In this document: piece by piece, positions 1-7,177 of the stretch
How positions within the stretch are numbered: position 1 is the first letter of the stretch
Layout of the letters: the number at the start of each line of letters is the position of its first letter
Assembly: GCA_023429365.1 (NCBI GenBank)
Contig: JAEYVW010000224.1
Location: 1-8,328, forward strand
DNA length: 8,328 bases
Reading direction: 5' to 3'
DNA from: Bacteroidota bacterium
Lineage (GTDB): Bacteria > Bacteroidota > Bacteroidia > Chitinophagales > Chitinophagaceae
The notes under the pieces: generated by a model
What the model was told of the DNA's origin: nothing
The model's database searches: none
Seen by the model: the letters and a program-made list of their open reading frames with translations, nothing else
Translations under genes and position numbers: made by a program

Positions 1-671
1 CGCTTGAGGGCATTGATCTGTTCACCATTCAATACCGGGCTCACTACTTCATTTGCTTTGGTATTTCCCATCTGGTGAAACTTTGAAAGTATTTCGTACT
101 CCTCACTCTCACTAGGATATGGAACCACGATCTTAAAAAGAAAGCGGTCGAGTTGTGCTTCCGGCAAACGATATGTTCCTTCCTGCTCAACCGGATTCTG
201 GGTAGCCATCACTATAAAAGGCGAGGGTAAAGGATATGTACGGCCGTCCACCGACGCCTGTCTTTCCTCCATCACTTCGAGTAATGCGGATTGTGTTTTC
301 GCCGGTGCACGGTTAATTTCATCCACCAAAACGATATTGCTGAATATGGGGCCTTTTTTGAATTCAAAAACAGCACCTGAAGGGTTAAAAACCGGCGTAC
401 CCAAAACGTCTGAAGGCATCAGGTCAGGCGTAAACTGTATCCGCGAAAAACCCGCGCTAACACTCCTTGCCACCAGTTTGGCGGTTAAGGTCTTGGCAAC
501 TCCGGGCACTCCCTCAACCAATACATGCCCATCGGCAAGCAGGGCGGCCAAAATAAGTTTTACCATCTCATCCTGGCCTACTATCACTTTACGGATCTCC
601 CCCCGGATGGCCATCACTGCTTCGTTTAGTGCGGTTAAATCAGTGCGGGGCTGAAATATTTGTTCTTCCAT
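1..671 (-). CDS. MoxR-family AAA+ ATPase (3' end cut by window edge)
   Basis: Only the first 223 residues are visible; the gene continues past the left edge. MoxR ATPases are cytoplasmic AAA+ chaperones thought to use ATP to remodel or activate partner proteins, often ones with von Willebrand A domains. The visible AAA core has a MoxR-type Walker A, GVPGVAKT (residues 54-61, K60), where Ala replaces the usual second Gly as is normal in this family. It also has Walker B VLVDEIN (114-120, D117/E118), sensor 1 ATQNP (156-160), and the LPEAQLDRF stretch (169-177) typical of MoxR. The ATG at 671 is preceded by a GGAAGGAG ribosome-binding site with a 10-nt spacer. It follows the DUF4350 gene by 38 nt and is probably the fourth gene of that operon. 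A DUF58 gene would be expected downstream, but it is outside the window. The family assignment is very secure; the substrate is unknown. Confidence 0.96.
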   Translation of the reverse strand, partial: MEEQIFQPRTDLTALNEAVMAIRGEIRKVIVGQDEMVKLILAALLADGHVLVEGVPGVAKTLTAKLVARSVSAGFSRIQFTPDLMPSDVLGTPVFNPSGAVFEFKKGPIFSNIVLVDEINRAPAKTQSALLEVMEERQASVDGRTYPLPSPFIVMATQNPVEQEGTYRLPEAQLDRFLFKIVVPYPSESEEYEILSKFHQMGNTKANEVVSPVLNGEQINALK

Positions 672-681
672 GTTTAGCTTT

Positions 682-689
682 CTCCTTCC
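682..689 (-). promoter_or_regulatory. Ribosome-binding site of the moxR-like gene
   Basis: On the minus strand the short gap between the DUF4350 stop and the ATPase ATG contains GGAAGGAG, 10 nt before the ATG. It supports the ATG at 671 as the true start and shows that this gene has its own ribosome entry site, unlike the two overlapping genes upstream of it. Confidence 0.6.
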
Positions 690-709
690 TTTTAGGATGC
701 CGTTCGGCT

Positions 710-1933
710 TTAGGTATGTTTATAAAAATTTTCCAGTTGTTTGTGAAACCAGGCAAGTTGCTTATCACTTACCGTCTCGGTCTCTTCAAGCTGGCGGATA
801 AAGGAAACAATGTTTTCGATCTTTTCCTTATCGGCGCCGGATTTTGCCTGCAGGTTCCTTTCAAATGTTTCATCTAGTACTGATGTCGCCAGTTTATACC
901 TTGACCGGATATGCTCGAGAAAATAGGCCGACATCTTTTTGCAAAGATTTTTATGGTCACCTTTATCGTGATACAAGCGGCCTATAGTTTTTACAAAATC
1001 CAGGGAATCGTTTTTAGGTTTCGTAATAACAGGTATGATACGTTGCTTTCTCCTCATTTCCATCAATACATAAACAAGCAGCGCAAGTATAGCAGTAAGC
1101 AGGGCCCATTTGAGGGAGGGATGCTTTAAAAAACCATCAATCCAGTTGGCTTTTTTTCGTGGCCCCTGTCTCTTTGCATTAAAGTATTCGTCCCAAACCA
1201 CCCTGGTTACGTTGGGTGAAATGAGAGACATCATATTTTCATAGTAATTGATATTCTTCTTATGCAACAAAAAATAGTTTGTAAATGCCATGGGTGCCAT
1301 GTGTACAAACAGGTTTCCCTCACCTGCTTTGAGATGTATCAGGTTGGGCTTTTCGTCTTTGTTGTAGCCCAGCACTGTTGCGGTCGAACTGTCAATTTTA
1401 TAAAAATAAAAGTCAAATCTTTTTCCCGGATATGTGTAAACGGGACCCGATGGGAATGGCGGTTTTGCCAGGGATAAGCCGATCAGGTCGGCACCTTCAG
1501 TCTGTTCAAAATAGAACATCAGACCTTCCGCCGAATTTGCATCACATTTCAAGATCTGGCTGGCGGCATAAGATATGTTCATAGTGCTGATAAAAACATC
1601 ATTTCCATTTTCAACAAAACGGATCAGGCGTTTCATTTCATCTTCGTCGGCATTAAAATATGGCGCAACCACGATCAGGGCCTGGTCGGGATCGTAGTTG
1701 GATAAACCTTGCCAATAACCAGGTTGCTCTTTGCTGGATGAAACCCTTGCTTCCGGGAATAATTGCTTCAGACTTTCATAAGCCACATAAGTGCCATAAG
1801 GGATCTTGTCTCTCTTCAGGAAAGTAACGCGGTCATTAAATTGCCGGTTTTTGCCAACCGTATTGCCAAGCAATAGTGTAAGCATACCGAGTACCACGAC
1901 TCCAATCAGGATATGAGGGATATATCTTTTCAC
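710..1933 (-). CDS. DUF4350 domain-containing membrane protein
   Basis: A 407-residue protein of unknown biochemical function. An N-terminal hydrophobic anchor (about residues 7-23) is followed by a soluble region that resembles the DUF4350 domain (about 40-220). This includes the hydrophobic strand ALIVVAPYF (85-93) and an acidic helix [20 protein letters not shown], which look like a Rossmann-like or GATase-like fold. A second membrane span lies at about 274-291, followed by a basic RRKQR stretch and a helical cytoplasmic tail of about 110 residues rich in charged residues. By the positive-inside rule the DUF4350 domain would be periplasmic and the tail cytoplasmic, where it could contact the MoxR ATPase; that is inference. 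The start codon is GTG at 1933, overlapping the TGA of the preceding gene as GTGA, so translational coupling is likely. DUF4350 proteins are repeatedly found beside DUF4129, MoxR and DUF58 genes in Bacteroidetes and Actinobacteria. Confidence 0.88.
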   Translation of the reverse strand: MKRYIPHILIGVVVLGMLTLLLGNTVGKNRQFNDRVTFLKRDKIPYGTYVAYESLKQLFPEARVSSSKEQPGYWQGLSNYDPDQALIVVAPYFNADEDEMKRLIRFVENGNDVFISTMNISYAASQILKCDANSAEGLMFYFEQTEGADLIGLSLAKPPFPSGPVYTYPGKRFDFYFYKIDSSTATVLGYNKDEKPNLIHLKAGEGNLFVHMAPMAFTNYFLLHKKNINYYENMMSLISPNVTRVVWDEYFNAKRQGPRKKANWIDGFLKHPSLKWALLTAILALLVYVLMEMRRKQRIIPVITKPKNDSLDFVKTIGRLYHDKGDHKNLCKKMSAYFLEHIRSRYKLATSVLDETFERNLQAKSGADKEKIENIVSFIRQLEETETVSDKQLAWFHKQLENFYKHT

Positions 1934-2790
1934 CTGTTTAATCTCTGCCTGAAATTTTCAAAATCATTTGCTATGTGGCCATATTTTTCAGTGTCAATTG
2001 CGAACTGACCATACCAGCTGTATTCGTAGTGCCTCGTCAGTCGAGAAAAATCACCATACAAAGCGGTTCCATGCAATTGCATCATATAGTCGAAATTGGT
2101 ACCATCCTGGCGGTATTGGATCTTACCGGTATCTGATAGTTCCCGCAGGAGACGAAGGAACATGAGCCTCACTGCAAATCTGTAATTGCCCGCGGCAGCG
2201 GCTTTGTTGATCTCGGCCTGGTAGTTTATACTGAATATATCACTGGTCGCCGGGTTAATTTCTTCATCGTTGATCTTACTGGTTTTCCGGAATAACCTGG
2301 TATTGCTATTACTGAGAAAGATCACCAGGAAAGTCACAAATCCAGCAATGATAACCAGCCATATGAACGGTTTCAGGATTGGGGCCGAAAGAAATCCGCT
2401 ATCATTTTCTTCTTTCCGCTTTTGGAATATACCATCCGCATACCAGAAATCCTCATCATTTTTTAGAGCCTTCACTACATTCTCCGGAAGCTTTCGAATG
2501 CTAAGCGAATCTGGAAATCCTTCCGTAAACTCTTTATCCAGGAAGTAGTCCTCCCGCACACTGTCTTCATCATATTCCCCTTCATATTCATCTTCGTAGG
2601 TTGTGTCAGGTTCAGCCACCGGGACCGTATCGATAATGATGGGATCGATCTGGTATTTCAATTCTGTAACACTATCCGCCCAGGTAGGTGACTGGCCGTA
2701 TGATAGAAAACTGACCAACACAAAAACAAGCATTATTCCTTTGCGAAGAAGTTGCCATTTAAAATGATATTTATCACGCCGTCTTTGCAC
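1930..2790 (-). CDS. DUF4129 domain-containing membrane protein, GTG start
   Basis: I choose the GTG at 2790, giving 286 residues, instead of an ATG at 2862 that would extend 72 bp into the upstream gene. The GTG overlaps the upstream TAG by one base (TAGTG) and is preceded at 7 nt by GGAGGAGG. Features in order: a basic N terminus (residues 3-17) and a hydrophobic segment (about 18-31) ending SYGQS, which looks like a signal peptide or anchor; a very acidic low-complexity stretch (about 60-86, many Glu, Asp and Tyr); a membrane span (about 138-160); and a C-terminal helical region (about 186-281) with the YSWYGQFAID motif (257-266) characteristic of the DUF4129 domain. DUF4129 is a C-terminal domain often found on transglutaminase-like and other membrane proteins, with no known activity. 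It lies between the SpoIIM-like and DUF4350 genes. The family call is strong; the function is unknown. Confidence 0.87.
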   Translation of the reverse strand: MQRRRDKYHFKWQLLRKGIMLVFVLVSFLSYGQSPTWADSVTELKYQIDPIIIDTVPVAEPDTTYEDEYEGEYDEDSVREDYFLDKEFTEGFPDSLSIRKLPENVVKALKNDEDFWYADGIFQKRKEENDSGFLSAPILKPFIWLVIIAGFVTFLVIFLSNSNTRLFRKTSKINDEEINPATSDIFSINYQAEINKAAAAGNYRFAVRLMFLRLLRELSDTGKIQYRQDGTNFDYMMQLHGTALYGDFSRLTRHYEYSWYGQFAIDTEKYGHIANDFENFRQRLNR

Positions 2791-3758
2791 TAGACTTCCT
2801 CCTCCACGGGTTCCATGGATTTTCGCCTGCCAAGCTGGATCGGATAAATGATAAAATACCACACGACAAATAGCACTGACAGGGATGTTATGATGGTTGT
2901 TAAAATTGAAATATCGTTGTAGAGCCTGGTGATGAACCCTTCAAAAAAAGCTGCCAGTCCAAATACCGGCATCAGGCCGATCATGATCTTGACACCATCT
3001 TTGGCGCCCTGCTTGAGGGCATCAATTCTTCGGATCGTGCCCGGAAACAAAAAACTCTTGCCCATGATAACGCCTGCAGCCCCGGAGATGATAAGGGCAG
3101 TAAGTTCAAGGGTTCCATGCACAAACACGACCAGGAAAAACTGCAGCCCGAGCCCTTTCGCGGCAAAGAACTGGTCGAATATTCCCACCATCGCCGCGTT
3201 CTGAGCGAGAAGGTAGAGGCTGGGTATCCCGGCAAATATGCCCGACGCAAACATCAGCAGCGATACCCTTATATTATGTATCATCAGGTGTAGCCAGCTC
3301 AAAATCGGATTGCCCGATTCATAAATTCCAAATGGATTTCCATTCTCAATATTATCCAGCGTCTGGTCCACGTAGCCATCTCCAAAAAAACCGCGGGCTA
3401 CAGTTTCATCCTGCCGCGACACAAAAAAGCCGATACTAAAGAAAATAAGAAACACCAGGAATGTAAATAAAATAACCCTGTGATGCTTGCGAATGGTTAG
3501 GGGGAGATCATTTTTCCAGAAGTCGACCAGCCGATTCGATTCCTCCTTCCGGTTTTTGTATATATTGAGATAGATCTTCGATGCCTCGCTGTTGATATAG
3601 TGCGTTACTTTGCTGCCTGGGTAAAAAGTTTTGGCATAAGCCAGGTCATCTACCAGTTGTGTGAAGTCCCGGGCCATCTCATCAGCATCGTCTGATGGCA
3701 TATGCTGGTTCTTGAGCCAACGGTCACGGTTCTTTTTTATGAAAAGGGCCTCTCGCAA
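2790..3758 (-). CDS. Stage II sporulation protein M-like (SpoIIM / DUF95 family) membrane protein, TTG start
   Basis: A 322-residue protein with a soluble N-terminal helical part (about residues 1-90) and roughly five membrane spans (about 95-114, 160-186, 203-234, 255-276 and 283-306). The N terminus MREALFIKKNRDRW matches the usual start of this family in Bacteroidetes, and HGTLELTALIISGAAG (214-229) is its characteristic polar membrane motif. In Bacillus, SpoIIM works with SpoIID and SpoIIP at the engulfing septum. Homologues in non-sporulating Bacteroidetes sit beside MoxR, DUF4129 and RDD genes, and their role is unknown, so the name should not be read as evidence of sporulation. The start is TTG at 3758: in the reading frame upstream there is no ATG or GTG before an in-frame stop, and starting at Met20 would lose the conserved N terminus. 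It is the first gene of the leftward operon and ends with VEEEV, whose codons carry the next gene's ribosome-binding site. Confidence 0.9.
   Translation of the reverse strand: MREALFIKKNRDRWLKNQHMPSDDADEMARDFTQLVDDLAYAKTFYPGSKVTHYINSEASKIYLNIYKNRKEESNRLVDFWKNDLPLTIRKHHRVILFTFLVFLIFFSIGFFVSRQDETVARGFFGDGYVDQTLDNIENGNPFGIYESGNPILSWLHLMIHNIRVSLLMFASGIFAGIPSLYLLAQNAAMVGIFDQFFAAKGLGLQFFLVVFVHGTLELTALIISGAAGVIMGKSFLFPGTIRRIDALKQGAKDGVKIMIGLMPVFGLAAFFEGFITRLYNDISILTTIITSLSVLFVVWYFIIYPIQLGRRKSMEPVEEEV
2795..2805 (-). promoter_or_regulatory. Ribosome-binding site deciding the GTG start of the DUF4129 gene
   Basis: The minus strand reads GGAGGAGGAAG here, with GGAGGAGG ending 7 nt before the GTG at 2790. 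The same bases encode the last Glu-Glu-Glu residues of the SpoIIM-like protein, so the site lies inside the upstream gene. The strong purine box, ideal spacing and TAGTG overlap together argue for stop-and-restart coupling. Bacteroidetes often do without such motifs, and a run of GAG/GAA Glu codons would give this sequence anyway, so coincidence is possible. Confidence 0.55.
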
Positions 3759-3813
3759 ATACGTTATTTGCTTGTAAAATACTGCTTTTTATATAAGATA
3801 GAAATGACGAGCG

Positions 3814-3821
3814 CAAAATTA
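3814..3821 (-). promoter_or_regulatory. Candidate Bacteroidetes -7 promoter box for the SpoIIM-MoxR operon
   Basis: The minus strand reads TAATTTTG, a full match to the Bacteroidetes -7 consensus TAnnTTTG. It would place transcription start near 3807, giving a leader of about 50 nt before the TTG at 3758. No good -33 TTG/TTTG element lies at the expected distance: the nearest TTTG is 31 nt upstream, too far. The motif is short and AT-rich, so chance is a real possibility. No comparable box was found for rlmH on the opposite strand. Confidence 0.35.
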
Positions 3822-3934
3822 AGATAGTATGCTAGGTGGACAGCGAAATGCTCAAAAGCCGGATTAAATATTATGATTATTTAGTGATTGATACCATATA
3901 AGTACCAACAATAACCGACAATTAATCAAATTCG

Positions 3935-4408
3935 ATGAAAATACAGTTCTGGAGTATTGGTAAAAACAATGAGCCTTATGTTAAAGCCGGCGTCGAAGAC
4001 TTTACAAAGCGAATCTCCCGGTATTTCAAGGTAGATTGGCAGATCATACCTGTTCCAAAAAATACCGGTATGCTGAGCGAAACGGATCTGAAAAAAAAAG
4101 AAGCTCAGTTGATTCTCGACTGGCTCGATCGGGATGATTACCTGGTTTTACTGGATGAAAAAGGCCGGCAATTGAGTTCAGAGGGTCTGGCAACCTTTCT
4201 CCAGGACAGGGCCAACGAGTCCACCAAAAAACTTGTATTCCTGATTGGCGGTGCATTTGGTGTGGATGAGACAGTATTTAAAAGGGCAAACTTTACCTGG
4301 AGCCTGTCAAGCCTGGTTTTTCCTCATCAGCTTGTCAGGCTAATACTGGCAGAACAGGTTTACCGGGCCTGCACCATCCTGAAGAACGAGAAATATCACC
4401 ATAAGTAA
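3935..4408 (+). CDS. rlmH: 23S rRNA (pseudouridine(1915)-N(3))-methyltransferase RlmH
   Basis: A 157-residue protein matching the usual length of RlmH (about 155-160). The enzyme is a SPOUT-class methyltransferase that uses S-adenosylmethionine to methylate N3 of pseudouridine 1915 in helix 69 of 23S rRNA, acting on assembled 70S ribosomes. Signature stretches are all present: MKIQFWSIGK at the N terminus, LVLLDEKG (70-77), the SAM-binding knot segment FLIGGAFGVDE (102-112), SLSSLVFPHQLVRLILAEQ (123-141) and the invariant-looking C terminus YRACTILKNEKYHHK. The ATG at 3935 gives the canonical N terminus; there is no purine-rich ribosome-binding site upstream, which is common in Bacteroidetes. 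It is divergent from the SpoIIM operon and is followed by a 360-bp gap, so it appears monocistronic. Nothing is broken or unusual. Confidence 0.98.
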   Translation: MKIQFWSIGKNNEPYVKAGVEDFTKRISRYFKVDWQIIPVPKNTGMLSETDLKKKEAQLILDWLDRDDYLVLLDEKGRQLSSEGLATFLQDRANESTKKLVFLIGGAFGVDETVFKRANFTWSLSSLVFPHQLVRLILAEQVYRACTILKNEKYHHK

Positions 4409-4512
4409 ATCCGGTTATCTTTCCCGAAGGGTCCTGCGGACAAATTTTCAAATTGGTGCAATCCAAATTTTCGCTTTAACTGGTGAAATGATTTTTAACC
4501 AACTTGGATGAA

Positions 4513-4636
4513 AACCTTATTACCTTAGTAACCTAAATGAACAACAGAAAATAACCTTATTCCCTTATTTTTCAGTGGGATAAGGGAATAAGGTTGGGTA
4601 TTGTTTAAAATGGCTTTTTACTAAGGTAATAAGGTT
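4513..4636. repeat. Nested palindromic element: 19-bp perfect outer inverted repeat
   Basis: The left arm aaccttattaccttagtaa (4513-4531) is the exact reverse complement of 4618-4636, separated by 86 nt. Pairing stops cleanly at both ends (A opposite A outside, C opposite T inside). Between the arms lies a second perfect inverted repeat (4553-4595) made of nearly the same sequence. In all, CCTTA occurs four times forward (starting 4515, 4523, 4555, 4563) and TAAGG four times (4581, 4589, 4622, 4630), in pairs exactly 8 bp apart. It could be a small non-autonomous mobile or REP-like element, a pair of operator sites, or a transcript-end structure for rlmH. There is no transposase and no convincing target-site duplication. 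It is the main content of the 360-bp gap 4409-4768; the rest of that gap (4409-4512 and 4637-4768) shows no gene or clear signal. Confidence 0.85.
4553..4595. repeat. Inner hairpin of the palindromic element (16-bp perfect stem, 11-nt loop)
   Basis: aaccttattcccttat (4553-4568) pairs perfectly with 4580-4595 around the 11-nt loop tttTcagtggg. As RNA this would be a stable stem-loop. It is not followed immediately by a T-run (the next one, TTTTT at 4615-4619, is 19 nt further on), so it does not look like a classic intrinsic terminator, although it might still end or stabilise the rlmH transcript. The arms match the outer repeat's arms at 14 of 15 positions, so alternative pairings are possible. 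Confidence 0.8.
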
Positions 4637-4768
4637 AACCCGAGGTCCATTAATGGTTACCAGGATAAATTGATCTGGCGAAAATTTGAGATCCACCCAC
4701 CTGAAACATGATTATTTATTTAATCCTAACTTTATAAAGCCAGAACAATTAACCTTAAACCTATTACA

Positions 4769-7177
4769 ATGCTGGAAGATTTTGCCCCGGCGATCCGATC
4801 TGACCGCAAAGTAAAAATGGTATCAGCCTCTCGTTCGCAAAGCCAGGAAGAATCCGGGCTTGAAAGCCAAATTTCATTCAGGCCTTTTGTCAATTTTCTC
4901 CGTAATAAATCAAATGATGAAACGGATACACGGTCAAGGATATACAAATATCTAATTGACCGGTTCGAGGCTGTACCTGCATTGATGGAACCCATCCGGG
5001 AACAAAAATTGCTGGATGAAAACCGCGATCTGCTGGAGTTGCTCGGCACTACTTTATTTCCCGTGGTAAGTGAATCGAGACAAAATATCTTCACTTTTTC
5101 CGTGCCGTACAAGTTTTCCATCTTTCACGAGTCGGGATCGTTTCGTGATCTTTTTGTCAGTGAAGACCAGTTTCTCTTGCCGGAAAACGCGTCAGAAGAT
5201 CAAATTCGACAGACCCAGTTCGCCCTGATCTATGGGCATGTGATGGAAAAATTTTATGGTGTTCAGCTCAATGCAAACACTGACCTGGTTTACCCTGTTA
5301 CTGATAGCAGGACCGGAATGAAACGCTATTACAAACTACGTTACGACCGGCGTTTTATTGATATCCATCCAAAAGATAAATTACCAGATATACAGGATTG
5401 TGGCGTTTGCCTCAACACTTTTCGTATCCTCGACCTGGAAAAGCAATTGCAAACAATGCCACCTTCATTATTTCGGGCGGAAGGTTTTGGGATATGGATC
5501 GCGGAAGATGTGACAGGCCTCGAATCACTCGATGCGATTAAGAAAATATTACTCCGGCAGGAATCCTGTGATGCCGGTATTATCCATGAACTGAAATCAA
5601 ATATCCAGGCGCTCGTAGGTTTGAACCAGGTGGAAGTGGGTATTACACCTTTTGTAAAACTCAACGGGGAGTTTGTGCTTGATGAAACATGCACCACCTA
5701 TGGACTGATGGGAAAACGGTGGAAGTCGAATGACGAAGAAAGTTTGAAAGCATTCCAGGGAAGTGTTCAGTTTCTAACCGAGACTGCCGAACCCATGCCG
5801 ATACCTATGCTGGATGAACAGTTAACGCAAGTATTTCCACTGTTGCGGCCGCTTTGGGAGGATGGGATGCGAAGTTACCTGATCTATCCCGTGCAGGACA
5901 ATGATGGATTACTGGGGTTGCTGGAACTGGCATCACCTGTTCCCAACCTCATTGATCTCGAGATAATGGCGAGGATCGAACCGGCAATGCCGCTGATCTC
6001 GCTTGCCCTACTGAAAAACAGGGACAGTTTTGATGCAAGGATTGAGAAGCTGATCAAAGAAAAATTTACAGCATTGCAGCCCTCCGTAGAATGGAAGTTC
6101 GCCGAAGTTGCCTGGATGTATATGTATCATCACAACAAGCCGGGTACGGCAATGTATACGGGTAATGTGATCTTTGACGAGGTGTATCCGCTGTATGGTG
6201 CTATCGATATCCGCAATTCTTCGCTTGAGAGAAGTAAAGCGATCCAGAAGGATATCATGGAGCAACTCGGGCTTGCATCAGTTACACTTAAACAGTTGCA
6301 GGAACAGATGTCATTGCCACTACTTGAAGGTCTGCAATTTAAGATTGAACGTTTTCATGAAGCGATCAATAAAAGCCTGCAGGCTGAAGATGAGATCCGC
6401 ATCAATGATTTTTTCAACAATGAGCTCACCCCGGTTTTACAACACCTGCAAAAAGGCAACCCAAAAGTGCAGGAGTTGACAAATCGTTATTTCCAGGAAG
6501 TGAATAATTGCAATGGGTATCTATACCGCTATCGCAACGAGTATGAAGCGACATTGGCAACGATCAATGAAAGCGTATTGTCCTATCTCGAAACCGAGGA
6601 GGAAACCATGCAAAAGTCTTACCCCCATTATTTTGAAAAATACCGGACAGATGGAGTGGAGTATAGTATCTATATCGGACAGTCCATCTCACCTAAGAAT
6701 CCTTTTGATATTCTCTACCTGAAAAATATCAGGCTTTGGCAATTGAAATCACTGGCAGGCATAGCACGTATTACGCAGCGTTTAATTCCATCACTGCAGG
6801 TGCCGTTGCAGACAACACAACTCCTGCTCATCCACAGCCAGCCAATCTCGATCAGTTTCCGAAGGGATGAGCGCAGGTTCGACGTGGAAGGGTCTTATAA
6901 TATCCGTTATGAAATAATAAAGAAACGTCTCGACAAGGTTCATATAAAGGATACACAGGAACGGCTGACCCAGCCCGGTAAGATCGCTATGGTGTATTCA
7001 AATCCCAGGGAGGCTTCCGAGTACCAGGAGTACATTCAGTTTCTGCAAAGTAAAAACATATTGGCGCCCGAGGTAGAGTACCTGGAACTCGAGGAACTAC
7101 AGGGTGTAAGCGGGTTGAAGGCAATGAGAGTGACGGTGAATATGGAAGATGATCAGGGCAACGCAAAGGCAATATAA
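4769..7177 (+). CDS. Uncharacterised 802-aa protein with central GAF-like segment
   Basis: No signal peptide or membrane span is visible, so it is probably cytoplasmic. The N-terminal third (about 1-260) matches no domain I recognise; it begins with a polar tail and then FRPFVNFLRNK (37-47). Residues about 265-415 look like a GAF domain: helix, ITPFVKLNGEFVLDE, then the typical late strands MRSYLIYPVQDNDGLLGLLELASPVPN (367-393) and a closing helix. Next comes EWKFAEVAWMY...VIFDEVYPLYGAIDIRNSSLERSKAIQKDI (441-496), which looks conserved, a long helical stretch (about 497-620), and a C-terminal block (about 645-790) with DVEGSYNIRYEIIKKRLDK and ERLTQPGKIAMVYS. I know of similar GAF-annotated proteins in Chitinophagaceae but no function. 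GAF domains usually bind small ligands or mediate dimers, yet no kinase, cyclase, diguanylate or DNA-binding output is evident. The ATG at 4769 gives a long intact frame; Met17 is a possible alternative start. The 3' end overlaps the convergent gene by 25 bp. Confidence 0.85.
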   Translation: MLEDFAPAIRSDRKVKMVSASRSQSQEESGLESQISFRPFVNFLRNKSNDETDTRSRIYKYLIDRFEAVPALMEPIREQKLLDENRDLLELLGTTLFPVVSESRQNIFTFSVPYKFSIFHESGSFRDLFVSEDQFLLPENASEDQIRQTQFALIYGHVMEKFYGVQLNANTDLVYPVTDSRTGMKRYYKLRYDRRFIDIHPKDKLPDIQDCGVCLNTFRILDLEKQLQTMPPSLFRAEGFGIWIAEDVTGLESLDAIKKILLRQESCDAGIIHELKSNIQALVGLNQVEVGITPFVKLNGEFVLDETCTTYGLMGKRWKSNDEESLKAFQGSVQFLTETAEPMPIPMLDEQLTQVFPLLRPLWEDGMRSYLIYPVQDNDGLLGLLELASPVPNLIDLEIMARIEPAMPLISLALLKNRDSFDARIEKLIKEKFTALQPSVEWKFAEVAWMYMYHHNKPGTAMYTGNVIFDEVYPLYGAIDIRNSSLERSKAIQKDIMEQLGLASVTLKQLQEQMSLPLLEGLQFKIERFHEAINKSLQAEDEIRINDFFNNELTPVLQHLQKGNPKVQELTNRYFQEVNNCNGYLYRYRNEYEATLATINESVLSYLETEEETMQKSYPHYFEKYRTDGVEYSIYIGQSISPKNPFDILYLKNIRLWQLKSLAGIARITQRLIPSLQVPLQTTQLLLIHSQPISISFRRDERRFDVEGSYNIRYEIIKKRLDKVHIKDTQERLTQPGKIAMVYSNPREASEYQEYIQFLQSKNILAPEVEYLELEELQGVSGLKAMRVTVNMEDDQGNAKAI

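Noticed and set aside
337..1584. Several plus-strand open frames of 68-105 codons (337-654, 629-877, 911-1129, 1262-1477, 1378-1584)
   Set aside because: They lie wholly or almost wholly opposite the MoxR and DUF4350 genes, have low-complexity or unlikely composition, and match no family I know.
2981..3250. Minus-strand 89-codon frame inside the SpoIIM-like gene
   Set aside because: It is an alternative frame within a strongly supported membrane-protein gene, is Arg/Ser-rich, and has no recognisable motif.
4385..4410. Possible SCC-like attachment site at the 3' end of rlmH
   Set aside because: The 3' end of rlmH is the SCC insertion site in staphylococci, and the bases here resemble it because the encoded C terminus is conserved. 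No second copy of the sequence and no recombinase gene is seen downstream, so there is no sign of integration.
4409..4472. Small stem-loops and the repeated caaattttc after rlmH as a terminator or repeat
   Set aside because: The stems are only 3-4 bp with no T-run, and the 9-bp direct repeat is AT-rich and plausible by chance.
4505..4645. Target-site duplication flanking the nested palindrome
   Set aside because: The bases just outside the arms (ending ATGAA on the left, starting AACCC on the right) share only AA, which is not evidence of transposition.
4727..4734. TAACTTTA as a -7 promoter box for the 802-aa gene
   Set aside because: It misses the last consensus base of TAnnTTTG and has no TTG-type -33 element at the expected distance in this AT-rich leader, so I do not list it as a feature.
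6174..6722. Plus-strand frames of 101 and 69 codons inside the 802-aa gene
   Set aside because: They are out-of-frame shadows of a continuous long gene. The residues read like translated noise, rich in Arg, Ser, Cys and His, and there is no sign of a frameshift in the main frame.
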